Assembly (NCBI GenBank): GCA_021531615.1 | Contig: JADYUE010000006.1 | Coordinates: forward strand, 1 to 64,000 | Direction: 5' to 3' | DNA from: Fusobacterium varium | GTDB lineage: Bacteria; Fusobacteriota; Fusobacteriia; Fusobacteriales; Fusobacteriaceae | DNA length: 64,000 nucleotides | Shown here: positions 1 to 9,076 of the stretch, piece by piece | How the letters are laid out: each line of letters begins with the position of its first letter | How positions within the stretch are numbered: the stretch's first letter is position 1 | Position numbers and translations under genes: made by a program | The notes under the pieces: model-generated | What the model saw: the letters and a program-made list of their open reading frames with translations, nothing else | What the model was told of the DNA's origin: nothing | The model's database searches: none

Positions 1-28
1 TTGTCCTTTTCTCTCGCGGACAAGATTT

Positions 29-57
29 ATATTACCACAAATAATATTTTCTGTCAA
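29..57 (-). promoter_or_regulatory. Sigma-70 promoter of a stable-RNA-type operon leaving the left edge
   Basis: On the minus strand a TTGACA -35 box (52-57) and a TAATAT -10 box (29-34) are separated by 17 bp. Transcription would run off the left edge. The leader (1-23) folds as TTGTCC/GGACAA and contains GAGAGAAAAGG (5-15), the same 11-mer found at almost the same distance from the -10 box of the tRNA operon at 22766-22776. I infer that an rRNA or tRNA operon lies just outside the window. Confidence 0.7.
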
Positions 58-109
58 CAACTTTTTTTAAATTTTATTGAATTTTATTTTTTTATAGTTT
101 ATATTAAAA

Positions 110-143
110 TTTAAAAGAGGTTGCCTAAATTTTAAGCAACCTC
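110..143 (-). terminator. Intrinsic terminator of leuS
   Basis: GAGGTTGC (117-124) pairs with GCAACCTC (136-143). On the minus strand the stem is followed by a T-rich tract, just downstream of the leuS stop codon. Confidence 0.85.
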
Positions 144-149
144 ATAAAA

Positions 150-2759
150 TTATTTAACTACTATATTTACTATTTTTTCAGGAACAACTATAACTTTCAT
201 TAAAGTTTTTCCTTCCATATGTTTCTTAACATTTTCTATTTCAAGAGCAGCTTTTTCAACTAACTCAATAGCTGTTCCTCTTGGAACTTCAACTGTTCCT
301 CTAACTTTTCCATTAACTTGAACAGCAATTACAACATCAGAAGATTTAGTTAATTCCTCTTTGTATTCTGGCCATGCTTCATTGAATAGATATCCAGTAT
401 TTCCCATCTCTTCCCATAATTCATCACAGAAGTGAGGAGTAAATGGTGATAGCATAACTACTATATTTTTAACTACTTCTCCAAATATTTTTCTAGATTC
501 AGAAGTTGCTTTTCCTCCCTCTAATACATTAACTTTGAAATCTTGAGTTTCATTGATAAGCTCCATTGTAGCAGCTATTGAAGTATTAAAGTGGTAGTCA
601 TCTTCTATTGATTCTGTTACTTTTTTAATAGTTTGGTTAAGTTTGATTATTAATGCTTTATCCTCTCTACTTACAGCATTTAGATCAATTTCTCCAAACT
701 CCATATTTTCTTTATGTTCAACTACAAGTCTCCAGATTTTAGTTAAGAATCTGTAAGCTCCTGCAAGTCCATTTTCATTCCATTCAAGTTCTTTTTCAGG
801 TGGTGCTGCAAACATTATAAATAATCTTGTTGTATCAGCTCCATATTTATCTATCATCTCTTCTGGATCTACTCCATTATTTTTAGATTTAGACATTTTT
901 TCTACTTTTACTGCTAATTCTTCTCCTGTTGCTTTAGAGTATGCCTTTTCTCCTTTTATCTCTACATCTTCAGCAAAAAGGAATCTGTTTTCATTAGCTG
1001 AGTAATATGATGGTCCTAATACCATTCCTTGAGTTAATAATCTTTTAAATGGTTCATTTGAAGAATGAAGTCCTAAATCTCTTAGCACTTTATGGAAGAA
1101 TCTAGCATATAGAAGATGCATTACAGCATGTTCTATTCCTCCAATATATTGATCTACTGGTGCCCATGCATCTACTGCTTCTTTTGCAAATGGTAGATCT
1201 GTATTTTTAGGATCACAATATCTTAAGAAATACCAAGATGAGTCAACAAATGTATCCATAGTATCTGTATCTCTTCTTGCTGGTCCTCCACAAACTGGAC
1301 AAACTGCATGTTTGAATTTTTCTGAAGTTTCTATCGGATTTCCATTTCCTGAGAATTGTACATCTTCTGGTAACATTACTGGTAAGTTTTCATCTTTTTC
1401 CATTACTGTTCCACATTTTTCACAATATAGTGCTGGAATTGGAGTTCCCCAATATCTTTGTCTTGAAACTCCCCAATCTTTTAATCTATATTTTACAGTT
1501 CTTTTTCCATATCCATGCTCTTCAACATATACAGCTATATCTGTAAGAGCCTTTTTAGATGAGATTCCATTGAATTCCCCAGAGTTTGTCATTACTCCAA
1601 CCTCTGTGAAAGCTGCTGTCATCTCTGCTGGATTTAAAGCTATTTCTTGTTTAGTTTCTTTATCTAATGGATTAATTACAACTTTTAATGGTAGGTTATA
1701 TTTTTTAGCAAAAGCAAAGTCTCTATCATCATGTGTAGGAACTGCCATTACTGCTCCAGTACCATAGTTCATAAGTACATAGTCAGCTATCCATAATTGA
1801 ACTTTTTCTTTTGTAACTGGATTAATTACATGCCAACCTGTAAATACCCCTCTCTTTTCTCTTCCCTCTGCTGATCTTTCTATCAAGTCAGTATTTTTCA
1901 TCTCTTGTACTGCTGTTTTAATTTCTGGATTTACTTTTAAAATCTCATCAACAATTGGATGCTCTGGTGCAACAACACAGTATGAAACTCCAAATATAGT
2001 ATCTATTCTTGTTGTAAACATAGGTAAATCTTCACCAGTTTCAGCAACTGTAAATACTATCTCTGTTCCATAAGATTTTCCTATCCAGTTCTTTTGCATT
2101 GTAAGAACTTTTTCTGGCCATCCATCTTTAATCTCTTTATGCCCTTCTAATAATTCATCTGCATAATCAGTTATTTTAAAGAACCATTGTTCTAGCTCTT
2201 TTTGAATTACTGGAGTTTTACTATGTCTCCAGCACATTCCATCTTCAACTTGTTCATTAGCAAGAACTGTATTACATTCTGGACACCAGTTTACTAATGA
2301 TTTCTTTTTATATATTAATCCTTTTTCATAAAGTCTTTTAAATATCCATTGGTTCCATCTGTAATATTCTGGAGTGTATGAAGCTATCTCTCTTTCCCAA
2401 TCATATGAAAATCCTAGTTTTTTTAATTGTCTTTTCATATTTTCTATATTTGATTTTGTCCAGATAACAGGGTGTGCTCCATGTTGAATAGCAGCATTTT
2501 CTGCTGGCAGTCCAAAAGAGTCCCATCCCATTGGATGAAGAACATTATATCCTTTCATTCTTTTATATCTAGCTATAACGTCACCTATAGTATAGTTTCT
2601 AGCATGACCTACATGAAGTTTTCCAGAAGGATATGGCAACATTTCAAGAACATAATAGTTTTCTTTCCCATCAACTTTATTTTCTGTCTTGAATATATTT
2701 TCATTTTCCCATTTACCTTGCCACTTGGCTTCTACTTCTTTAAAATCGTACTCTCTCAA
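150..2759 (-). CDS. leuS: Leucyl-tRNA synthetase
   Basis: Class I aminoacyl-tRNA synthetase charging tRNA-Leu in the cytoplasm. With the chosen start it is 869 residues, a normal bacterial length. The HIGH-type motif HVGH is at residues 49-52 and the KMSKS loop reads KMSKSKNNG near residue 625. The editing (CP1) domain and the Zn-ribbon cysteines (CPEC, CEKC, CPVC) are visible between them. I chose a TTG start at 2759 because GAGGTGAG lies 5-8 bp upstream and the product then begins MREYDF, the canonical LeuS N-terminus; an ATG at 2777 has no comparable site. It is the last gene of the run murA-rlmB-sigH-leuS. I see no T-box leader in the 51-bp gap upstream. Confidence 0.97.
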   Translation of the reverse strand: MREYDFKEVEAKWQGKWENENIFKTENKVDGKENYYVLEMLPYPSGKLHVGHARNYTIGDVIARYKRMKGYNVLHPMGWDSFGLPAENAAIQHGAHPVIWTKSNIENMKRQLKKLGFSYDWEREIASYTPEYYRWNQWIFKRLYEKGLIYKKKSLVNWCPECNTVLANEQVEDGMCWRHSKTPVIQKELEQWFFKITDYADELLEGHKEIKDGWPEKVLTMQKNWIGKSYGTEIVFTVAETGEDLPMFTTRIDTIFGVSYCVVAPEHPIVDEILKVNPEIKTAVQEMKNTDLIERSAEGREKRGVFTGWHVINPVTKEKVQLWIADYVLMNYGTGAVMAVPTHDDRDFAFAKKYNLPLKVVINPLDKETKQEIALNPAEMTAAFTEVGVMTNSGEFNGISSKKALTDIAVYVEEHGYGKRTVKYRLKDWGVSRQRYWGTPIPALYCEKCGTVMEKDENLPVMLPEDVQFSGNGNPIETSEKFKHAVCPVCGGPARRDTDTMDTFVDSSWYFLRYCDPKNTDLPFAKEAVDAWAPVDQYIGGIEHAVMHLLYARFFHKVLRDLGLHSSNEPFKRLLTQGMVLGPSYYSANENRFLFAEDVEIKGEKAYSKATGEELAVKVEKMSKSKNNGVDPEEMIDKYGADTTRLFIMFAAPPEKELEWNENGLAGAYRFLTKIWRLVVEHKENMEFGEIDLNAVSREDKALIIKLNQTIKKVTESIEDDYHFNTSIAATMELINETQDFKVNVLEGGKATSESRKIFGEVVKNIVVMLSPFTPHFCDELWEEMGNTGYLFNEAWPEYKEELTKSSDVVIAVQVNGKVRGTVEVPRGTAIELVEKAALEIENVKKHMEGKTLMKVIVVPEKIVNIVVK

Positions 2760-2834
2760 AAATCTCACCTCTATCATTTTCAATTATATTTCTCAATATA
2801 TCACATTTAACTATCTATAACAATAGACAAACTA

Positions 2835-3461
2835 CTATATTTTATTTTCTTGATACTCATTTATCCAAACTTCGCTTTTTCTTTTTATTCTTTGAAAACT
2901 ATTATCAATAGTTTTTGGAGATTTTTGTAACTCCTGAGCAATCTCTCTATACGAATATCCCTTTATCATATATTTAAAAACCTCTTTTTCTAAGGTACTA
3001 AAATTCTTGTTCACAAAAGTTTTAAAATCATTTAATTTCTCTTTTGTTAAAAAAATCTCTTCAGGATCATAGTTAACATATGATTTAAGTCCCTTATTAT
3101 ATTCAATCTCTTTCCCACCATCATTTTCTATACAATTTCCTGATGCTAGATTAAGAGCTGTATTTTTCTGTGTATTTGAAGCTTTAATAGCTGTTATTAT
3201 CTGACTTCTAATACATATCATTGCAAAAGTTTTAAAAGAAGATTTTCCTTTCTTATATGCTTTTAATGCTTTTAAAAGTCCAATAGTTCCCTCTTGTAAA
3301 AGATCTTCTTGCTCTGCTCCAACTATAAAATAGTTTTTTACATTTAGATAAATATAGTTTTTATACTCTTGTAAAATAAGGTTAATCGCCTCTTGATCTC
3401 CTGATTGTGCTTTATTTATCACTTCATCAGTTACTAATTCCATAGCCATATCAATGCTCAC
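2835..3461 (-). CDS. SigH-like alternative sigma-70 factor
   Basis: A 208-residue sigma factor of the SigH/sigma-30 type. Region 2 is seen around residues 45-90 (DLLQEGTIGLLKALKAY, then FKTFAMICIRSQI). The region 4 helix-turn-helix is at about 160-200 (LEKEVFKYMIKGYSYREIAQEL, ending KTIDNSFQRIKRK). In Bacillus SigH drives early sporulation and competence genes, but fusobacteria do not sporulate, so the regulon here is unknown. Adjacency to rlmB resembles the rlmB-yacP-sigH order of Firmicutes. The start is uncertain: GTG at 3461, or ATG at 3449 or 3443, all with weak ribosome-binding sites. Confidence 0.85.
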   Translation of the reverse strand: MSIDMAMELVTDEVINKAQSGDQEAINLILQEYKNYIYLNVKNYFIVGAEQEDLLQEGTIGLLKALKAYKKGKSSFKTFAMICIRSQIITAIKASNTQKNTALNLASGNCIENDGGKEIEYNKGLKSYVNYDPEEIFLTKEKLNDFKTFVNKNFSTLEKEVFKYMIKGYSYREIAQELQKSPKTIDNSFQRIKRKSEVWINEYQENKI

Positions 3462-3475
3462 TTTCTTATAAGATC

Positions 3476-4186
3476 TTAGTTAAATGATTTAACTATTTCA
3501 GAAAGAATTATCCCTCCAGCAACTGATACATTTAAAGAGTTTATCTTTCCATACATAGGTATTTTTATAAGAACATCACAAGTTTCTTTAACTTTCTTTC
3601 TTATTCCATTTCCTTCACTACCTAGTACAAGAGCTGTTCTGCTTGGATATTTCTCTTTAGAATAATCTTTACTTCCTTCTCCCTCTGCTCCATAAACCCA
3701 ATAATCTAATTTTTTAAGTTTATTTAAAGCTTCAGAGATATTAGTTACTTTTACTATATCAACATATTCAATAGCTCCAGTAGAAGTCTTTACTACTGTT
3801 TCATTTATTCTTACTGCATTTCTTTCAGGAATAATTATACCTTTAACTCCAAAAACTTCAGCACTTCTTATTAATGCTCCAAAATTTCTAGGATCTTGAA
3901 TCTCATCTAAAACTAATACTATTGAATTTTCCATAGGAGCAATCTTCTCTAAAAATTCTCCAAAATCTACATAATAATCATACTCACTTATATATGCTGC
4001 TACTCCTTGAGAGTTTTCTATTCTCTTTTCAGTATAGAATATTTTAATATTTCTTTCAGATGCCAATCTTCTTATCTTATTAAGTTTTTCATCTTTATTC
4101 CCTTTAAATATCTCTATTTTCTCTATATTTTTTTCTTTATTTTGTAATACTTCTATTACAGGATTTACCCCTATAATTCTCTCCAT
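3476..4186 (-). CDS. rlmB: 23S rRNA (guanosine-2'-O-)-methyltransferase, SpoU/RlmB family
   Basis: A 236-residue SPOUT-class methyltransferase. RlmB 2'-O-methylates G2251 of 23S rRNA in the peptidyl-transferase loop. The N-terminal substrate-binding domain (about 1-75, starting MERIIGVNPVIEVL) is followed by the SpoU trefoil-knot domain. Its three signatures are visible: motif 1 LDEIQDPRNFGALIRSA, motif 2 LVLGSEGNGI, and motif 3 IPMYGKINSLNVSVA. GGAGGT lies just upstream of the ATG. It sits 10 bp after murA and 14 bp before the sigma factor, consistent with one transcript. Exact target position is by family, not shown here. Confidence 0.93.
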   Translation of the reverse strand: MERIIGVNPVIEVLQNKEKNIEKIEIFKGNKDEKLNKIRRLASERNIKIFYTEKRIENSQGVAAYISEYDYYVDFGEFLEKIAPMENSIVLVLDEIQDPRNFGALIRSAEVFGVKGIIIPERNAVRINETVVKTSTGAIEYVDIVKVTNISEALNKLKKLDYWVYGAEGEGSKDYSKEKYPSRTALVLGSEGNGIRKKVKETCDVLIKIPMYGKINSLNVSVAGGIILSEIVKSFN

Positions 4187-4196
4187 TTTACCTCCA

Positions 4197-5465
4197 TTAA
4201 ATTTCAGTTTTTATTCTTTCTATATCTGCACCAAGTTCTTTTAATTTTAACTCTAAATTTTCATATCCTCTATCAACATGATAAATTCTATTTACAATAC
4301 TTACTCCTTCAGCTTTTAAAGCAGCTAAAATTAAACATGCTCCAGCTCTTAAATCACTTGCCATTACTTCAGCTGATGAGAAATTCTCTACACCATTAAT
4401 TGTAGCTGAGTTACTATTAATATCTATCTTAGCTCCCATTCTATTTAGTTCTGGCACATGCATAAATCTATTTTCAAAAACAGTTTCCTTTACTTCACTT
4501 GTTCCATTAATTAAGCACATTAAAGTCATTATTGGTGATTGTAAATCTGTTGGGAATCCAGGGTGAGGCATTGTTGTTACTTTAACAGGTTTCAGATCTG
4601 AAAGCTTAGATAAAACTTTTAGATTATTTCCATCTATTTGGAATTTTACTCCCATTTCATCTAGTTTCATTAAGAAACTTCCTATATGCTCTTTAATTAC
4701 CCCTCTAACCTCAATTTTTCCATCAAACATAACAGATGCTATAATAAAAGTTCCTGCAACAATTCTATCTGGAATAATTGTATGTTCACATGGATATAGT
4801 TTTTCTACTCCCTCTATTACTAATTTACTTGTTCCTACCCCTGAGATTTTAGCTCCCATATCATTTAAGAAATTACATAGATCTTCTATCTCTGGTTCTC
4901 TTGCAGCATTTTCAAGAATAGTAGTTCCTTTAGCTTTTACTGCTGCCATTACTATATTTTCAGTAGCTCCAACACTTGGAAAATCTAAAATAATTATTCC
5001 ACCTTTAAGCTCATCTGCAACTGCATCTACATAACCATGATCTATATTTAATTTTACCCCTAAAGACTCAAATCCCTTTAAATGTAAGTCAACAGGTCTC
5101 GCTCCTATTGCACACCCTCCTGGTAAAGAAACTTTAGCTCTCTTTTCATGGGCTAACATAGCTCCCATAACTAAAAATGATGCTCTCATCTTTTTTACAA
5201 GCTCATATCCTGCTACTAAATTAGTCAATCCCTCATTTACAATTTTATATGTGTGATTATCTAATTTTTCTATTTTTAATCCTAAACTTTCTAATAACTT
5301 TACTAAAGTTCTTATATCCATCAAATTAGGAACATTCTTTAAAATATAAGTTCCCTTTTCAATAAGAGTTGCAATCATTATTGGTAAGGCTGCATTTTTT
5401 GCTCCCTCTACCTCTAATACTCCTGAAATCTCTTTTCCACCTGTTACCTTAAATGCTTCTACCAT
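4197..5465 (-). CDS. murA: UDP-N-acetylglucosamine 1-carboxyvinyltransferase
   Basis: First committed enzyme of peptidoglycan synthesis. It transfers the enolpyruvyl group of PEP to UDP-GlcNAc. At 422 residues it is full length. The catalytic cysteine is Cys118 in [16 protein letters not shown], so the fosfomycin-sensitive Cys form is predicted. The N-terminal KNAALP substrate motif (residues 23-28) is present. The ATG overlaps the stop of the upstream DUF1694 gene by one base (TAATG), indicating translational coupling, and GGGAG lies upstream. Confidence 0.97.
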   Translation of the reverse strand: MVEAFKVTGGKEISGVLEVEGAKNAALPIMIATLIEKGTYILKNVPNLMDIRTLVKLLESLGLKIEKLDNHTYKIVNEGLTNLVAGYELVKKMRASFLVMGAMLAHEKRAKVSLPGGCAIGARPVDLHLKGFESLGVKLNIDHGYVDAVADELKGGIIILDFPSVGATENIVMAAVKAKGTTILENAAREPEIEDLCNFLNDMGAKISGVGTSKLVIEGVEKLYPCEHTIIPDRIVAGTFIIASVMFDGKIEVRGVIKEHIGSFLMKLDEMGVKFQIDGNNLKVLSKLSDLKPVKVTTMPHPGFPTDLQSPIMTLMCLINGTSEVKETVFENRFMHVPELNRMGAKIDINSNSATINGVENFSSAEVMASDLRAGACLILAALKAEGVSIVNRIYHVDRGYENLELKLKELGADIERIKTEI

Positions 5466-6028
5466 TAGTTTTTCTCCCTTTCTACTTTACATATTGGACA
5501 CTCTTTTCCAAATAATCTATCAAATAATGTAAGCTCTTCAAATTGATCTTTATATGTTGGCATCTTCTCTACAAGTAATTTATAATGCTTCTTGCAAAGT
5601 TTAGCTCCCAACTTTCTTATATACTCTTTATTCAAGCCTACTTTTTCAAATTTTTCTTCTAAATCTTCTACCACTATCTGTCTCTTATCATCATCAAATG
5701 CTTCTTTTGAAACTACTACAAGTCCAATATCTCCTTGAGTATCTAAAGCATCTACTAAAGTATATTGTAATCCTATTTTTTCAGCAGCCATTATGTATGG
5801 TTGTAAAGATTTTAAAGGAATATCCCTTCTCATTTTAACCCTTGCTGTTGTTTCTTTTTTCATCTCAACTATTACTTCTTGATAGATAATTCCAGACATT
5901 ATTTGTTTATCTGTCAATGCAAGTATAATATTTTCTTTAAATTCATCAAGATAAAAACTTCTTTCAGCTGTTGCTTTTAAAAAATTCAATTTTGCCGCAT
6001 TAGGTTTATCAATAATGTTATCATTCAT
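5465..6028 (-). CDS. DUF1694 / YueI-family protein
   Basis: A 187-residue protein of unknown function. The core (about residues 25-115) matches the YueI/DUF1694 pattern: [15 protein letters not shown], a central variable strand, [17 protein letters not shown], and [14 protein letters not shown]-terminal extension ends with a possible metal-binding pair CPIC. Start chosen at ATG 6028, which has GAGGAGG 7 bp upstream; an in-frame start at 6058 lacks one. It is the first gene of the murA operon and overlaps murA by one base. Function is not inferred beyond the family. Confidence 0.75.
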   Translation of the reverse strand: MNDNIIDKPNAAKLNFLKATAERSFYLDEFKENIILALTDKQIMSGIIYQEVIVEMKKETTARVKMRRDIPLKSLQPYIMAAEKIGLQYTLVDALDTQGDIGLVVVSKEAFDDDKRQIVVEDLEEKFEKVGLNKEYIRKLGAKLCKKHYKLLVEKMPTYKDQFEELTLFDRLFGKECPICKVEREKN

Positions 6029-6067
6029 ATTATTCCTCCTCGACAGTTTCTTTTGCATTTAACTTGA

Positions 6068-6088
6068 ATTATATCATATGATTCATAT
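6068..6088 (-). promoter_or_regulatory. Extended -10 promoter with palindrome for the DUF1694-murA operon
   Basis: On the minus strand TGATATAAT gives an extended -10 (hexamer at 6068-6073). It is joined to a 13-bp palindrome ATATGATTCATAT at 6076-6088, inside the spacer. The -35 region is weak. The palindrome could be an operator; this is inference. Confidence 0.5.
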
Positions 6089-6165
6089 AAAAGTAAAAAC
6101 ATATCTTAAATTTATTCACGAAAAATTTTCTCTATATCTTTTTAATTTTTTTATTATTAAAAAAG

Positions 6166-6174
6166 TGTTATAAT
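6166..6174 (+). promoter_or_regulatory. Extended -10 promoter of the secreted protein gene
   Basis: TGTTATAAT at 6166-6174 is a perfect extended -10 element, 38 bp before the start at 6212. The -35 region is only T-rich. Confidence 0.55.
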
Positions 6175-6211
6175 ATTTTTATTAATTTATTTTAACTTCA
6201 TGGAGGAACTT

Positions 6212-7261
6212 ATGTATAAAATTAAGATAACTTTACTTTTCTTTATTTTGTCAATTTTATCTTTTTCAAAAGAATTTACAATACATTTTAATATCCCTAG
6301 TGGAAATATTAGATATTATAAAACTAATGATAAAACTTTTAAAACCTTTGATTTTTATAATTCAAAAGCAGCTTTTAACCTCGACGAAGAGATCTATACA
6401 TTTCTATTTTTCAATAGGGAGTATGCACCTATTATAAAAGAGATAGATGTAAAAAAGACTCCTAATGAGATTTATATTGAATTTTCTAAAAAAGAAGATG
6501 TTATCATCAATGGAGTTGTAAAATCTAATGATAATAATGTTGGGGGAAGTGAGATACAATTTATTGATAACTTAAATAGAGGTTACTCAACTACCTCAGA
6601 TTATCTAGGTAATTTTCAAATAAAACTTCCTAAGGGAAATTATAAAGTCAATGTTAATAAATTTGGATATACAACTAAAAAAAATAATCCTTTAGTTTAT
6701 GAATTTACATCTTCAGCGAAACCCTATAATTTAACCATAAATTTAGATAAAATACCTAGTTTTGTTGAAGGTCGTGTAATTGATGAAAAGAGAAATCCTA
6801 TTATCAATGCTCAAGTAACTATAAAAAATGGTGCTGAAACTTTCTACTTAAAAACTGACGAATATGGAAAATTTAAAAAAGAGGTTAGCTCAGGAATAGT
6901 AACTTTAATTTGTACTAAGCCAGGATTTTTTACAAATGGTAGTGTTAGAAAAATAGAGAGTGATTCATCTATTCCGAATTTAGAAATTGTTTTAACTAAA
7001 ACTAAATTTAATATTCAAGGAATTGTTACTGATGGAGTAAAAGCTCTTCCTAAAATTTTAATTACTATACATGATGAAGATATTAATAAAATAACTTCTG
7101 TTACTTCAGATGAAAATGGATATTATGAATTTACAAACATTGAAGGGGATAAAGAGGTTTTTATCTCTGTAAACGATCCCAAATATAAAAGATTAAAAAC
7201 AGATCTATTTAGGCTTGATAAAAATATCAGTAATTTTAATCTAATCTTAGAAGAAAAATAA
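6212..7261 (+). CDS. Secreted protein with tandem carboxypeptidase-regulatory-like domains
   Basis: A 349-residue predicted exported protein. The N-terminus is a signal peptide: MYKIK, a hydrophobic run to about residue 17, then cleavage near SFSKEF. About 90 residues of unrecognised sequence follow. After that come three repeats of the carboxypeptidase D regulatory-like / Ig-like fold, beginning near residues 95 (INGVVKS), 188 (VEGRVIDE) and 270 (IQGIVTD). Each carries the usual T-D-E/Y-G-x-F/Y motif: TSDYLGNF, TDEYGKF, TSDENGYYEF. Such domains are structural or carbohydrate-binding; no enzyme domain is seen. Start chosen at ATG 6212, with GGAGG 5 bp upstream; the earlier ATG at 6200 overlaps that site. 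Monocistronic, closed by a strong terminator. Confidence 0.7.
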   Translation: MYKIKITLLFFILSILSFSKEFTIHFNIPSGNIRYYKTNDKTFKTFDFYNSKAAFNLDEEIYTFLFFNREYAPIIKEIDVKKTPNEIYIEFSKKEDVIINGVVKSNDNNVGGSEIQFIDNLNRGYSTTSDYLGNFQIKLPKGNYKVNVNKFGYTTKKNNPLVYEFTSSAKPYNLTINLDKIPSFVEGRVIDEKRNPIINAQVTIKNGAETFYLKTDEYGKFKKEVSSGIVTLICTKPGFFTNGSVRKIESDSSIPNLEIVLTKTKFNIQGIVTDGVKALPKILITIHDEDINKITSVTSDENGYYEFTNIEGDKEVFISVNDPKYKRLKTDLFRLDKNISNFNLILEEK

Positions 7262-7277
7262 AATATAACTCAAATTA

Positions 7278-7320
7278 AAAGAGGTTACTTCTCTAATCAA
7301 ATTAGAAAGGTAACCTCTTA
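7278..7320. terminator. Bidirectional intrinsic terminator
   Basis: GAGGTTAC (7281-7288) pairs with GTAACCTC (7310-7317), with T-rich tracts on both strands. It separates the convergent secreted-protein and lysE-family genes. Confidence 0.85.
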
Positions 7321-7323
7321 TTT

Positions 7324-7941
7324 TTATCTATTAGTTACTAATTGAATAAATGTATACAATAGTTTTAAACCATAAAATACAATTACTGCTCCACATACAA
7401 TATTTATTCCACGTAGTATCTTATCAGTAAATTTGCTACTAAAAACTGAAATAAAAGTTGTTATTCCTGTAAACCATAAACATGATGCAGATGTAACACC
7501 AGCAATAAATTTTAATCCTTCCTCTTTAGGAAGAGATGCTCTAAATGCCCCTAACATCATACTTCCATCAATTATAGCTTGAGGATTAAACCAAGTTACT
7601 ACACAAGCAGTAGTTATTACTTTTAATATAGGTACATTCACATCTGTTGAACTATCCATACTTCCTTTAGATCTTAAAAGTCCTATTCCAATCCAGATAA
7701 CTATAATACTTCCCACTAATAGTATTGCCAATTCTAGTAACTTTGATTTTTCCATTATTGTTCCTACCCCAAAAAAACAAGCTAAAGCTAAAGTTACATC
7801 AAAAAAAATAACTATTAGTGCTGTAAGATATGCTCTACTTCTCTTTTGAGTTAGAGCTGTATTAATTACAAAAAGATTTTGTAGCCCTATTGGAGCAACA
7901 TAAGCTAGCCCCATAGTGATTCCCTGTAAAAAATATTTCAT
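7324..7941 (-). CDS. LysE/ArgO-family amino-acid exporter
   Basis: A 205-residue inner-membrane protein with about six hydrophobic segments. The N-terminal LysE signature is clear: an exporter helix followed by GLAYVAPIGLQNLFVIN. FNPQAIIDG in the middle matches the conserved NPxxxxD region of the family. Members export lysine, arginine or related amino acids; the substrate cannot be fixed from sequence. Probably transcribed with or after tsaD, whose start lies 41 bp from this gene's start region on the same strand. Confidence 0.85.
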   Translation of the reverse strand: MKYFLQGITMGLAYVAPIGLQNLFVINTALTQKRSRAYLTALIVIFFDVTLALACFFGVGTIMEKSKLLELAILLVGSIIVIWIGIGLLRSKGSMDSSTDVNVPILKVITTACVVTWFNPQAIIDGSMMLGAFRASLPKEEGLKFIAGVTSASCLWFTGITTFISVFSSKFTDKILRGINIVCGAVIVFYGLKLLYTFIQLVTNR

Positions 7942-7982
7942 ATTCCATACCCCTTAATTTTATATATTTTTATTTTTTAGTT

Positions 7983-9005
7983 TTAATACATATCTTTTGT
8001 AACTTCTAATGATGCTATTCCATTAAGTTCTAGTCCTGCAAAACAATCTTCAGGATTTTTTACACATTTTATCTTATAATAAGCTGCCTCAGCTATCATA
8101 GCTGCATTATCTGTACATAGTTTCATAGATGGATAATAAACACTTATTCCTAGCTTTTTAGCCTCTTCTGTTAATTGACTTCTCAACAATGAGTTAGCTG
8201 CAACCCCTCCAGCTAAAATAATAGTCTTAACATTTTTGTCCTTAGCTGCTTTCAATGTTTTCTTACATAAAATATCCACTACTTTTCCTAAAAATGAAGC
8301 TGCTAAATCCTCTTGTTTAAACTCTTCACCCTTCATCTTCATCTTATTTACAAAATTTATTACAGCAGTTTTAATTCCTGAAAAACTAAAGTCATACTCT
8401 CCAACTTTAGGCTCTGGTATTTGAAGAAAATCTCTATCCCCTTCATAGTACATTCTATCTATTACAGGACCTCCAGGATATCCTATTCCCAATACTCTTG
8501 CAACTTTATCACAACTTTCTCCAACTGCATCATCTAAAGTTCCACCTAAATTTACAAATTTATGATCTTCACCCATAAATACAATATTAGTATGCCCCCC
8601 TGAAACTACTAATGCTATACACGGAAGTTTTATATCATGCTCTAAAAAGTTAGCATATATATGTCCTTTAATATGATGTACTGGAATTATTGGTATATTA
8701 TGAGCATATGATAATCCCTTTGCAAAAGAAACTCCAACTAATAATGCTCCTATAAGTCCTGGTGCATATGTTACTGCAATATAATCTACATCATCTAATG
8801 TTATTTGAGCTTCTGTTAATGCTTCATCTAAAATAGCTGCAATATTTTTAATATGTTGTCTTGAAGCAATTTCTGGAACTACTCCTCCATACTCTTTATG
8901 AATTGCTATTTGAGATGAAATTTTATTTGATAATATCTCTTTACCATCTTTTAAGACTGCTATGGAAGTTTCATCACATGAACTTTCAATTCCTAAAATA
9001 ATCAT
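7983..9005 (-). CDS. tsaD: tRNA N6-adenosine threonylcarbamoyltransferase
   Basis: Kae1/TsaD catalyses transfer of the threonylcarbamoyl group to A37 of ANN-decoding tRNAs, with TsaB and TsaE. At 340 residues it is full length. The ASKHA fold opens with ILGIESSCDETS. The metal-binding histidines are H111 and H115 in VHHIKGH, and the third metal-ligand region is SGGHTNIV. The C-terminal CTDNAAMI motif carries the Asp ligand. GGAGGA lies just upstream of the ATG. Confidence 0.97.
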   Translation of the reverse strand: MIILGIESSCDETSIAVLKDGKEILSNKISSQIAIHKEYGGVVPEIASRQHIKNIAAILDEALTEAQITLDDVDYIAVTYAPGLIGALLVGVSFAKGLSYAHNIPIIPVHHIKGHIYANFLEHDIKLPCIALVVSGGHTNIVFMGEDHKFVNLGGTLDDAVGESCDKVARVLGIGYPGGPVIDRMYYEGDRDFLQIPEPKVGEYDFSFSGIKTAVINFVNKMKMKGEEFKQEDLAASFLGKVVDILCKKTLKAAKDKNVKTIILAGGVAANSLLRSQLTEEAKKLGISVYYPSMKLCTDNAAMIAEAAYYKIKCVKNPEDCFAGLELNGIASLEVTKDMY

Positions 9006-9076
9006 AAATTTCCTCCTTTTTCTTATTACACTCTCTTGAGTATTATATCATTTTTTAAGGAAAAAATCTGTTTTTT

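Noticed and set aside
2760-2834. T-box leader for leuS
   Set aside because: The gap to the sigma-factor gene is about 75 bp and lacks the T-box core and a terminator.
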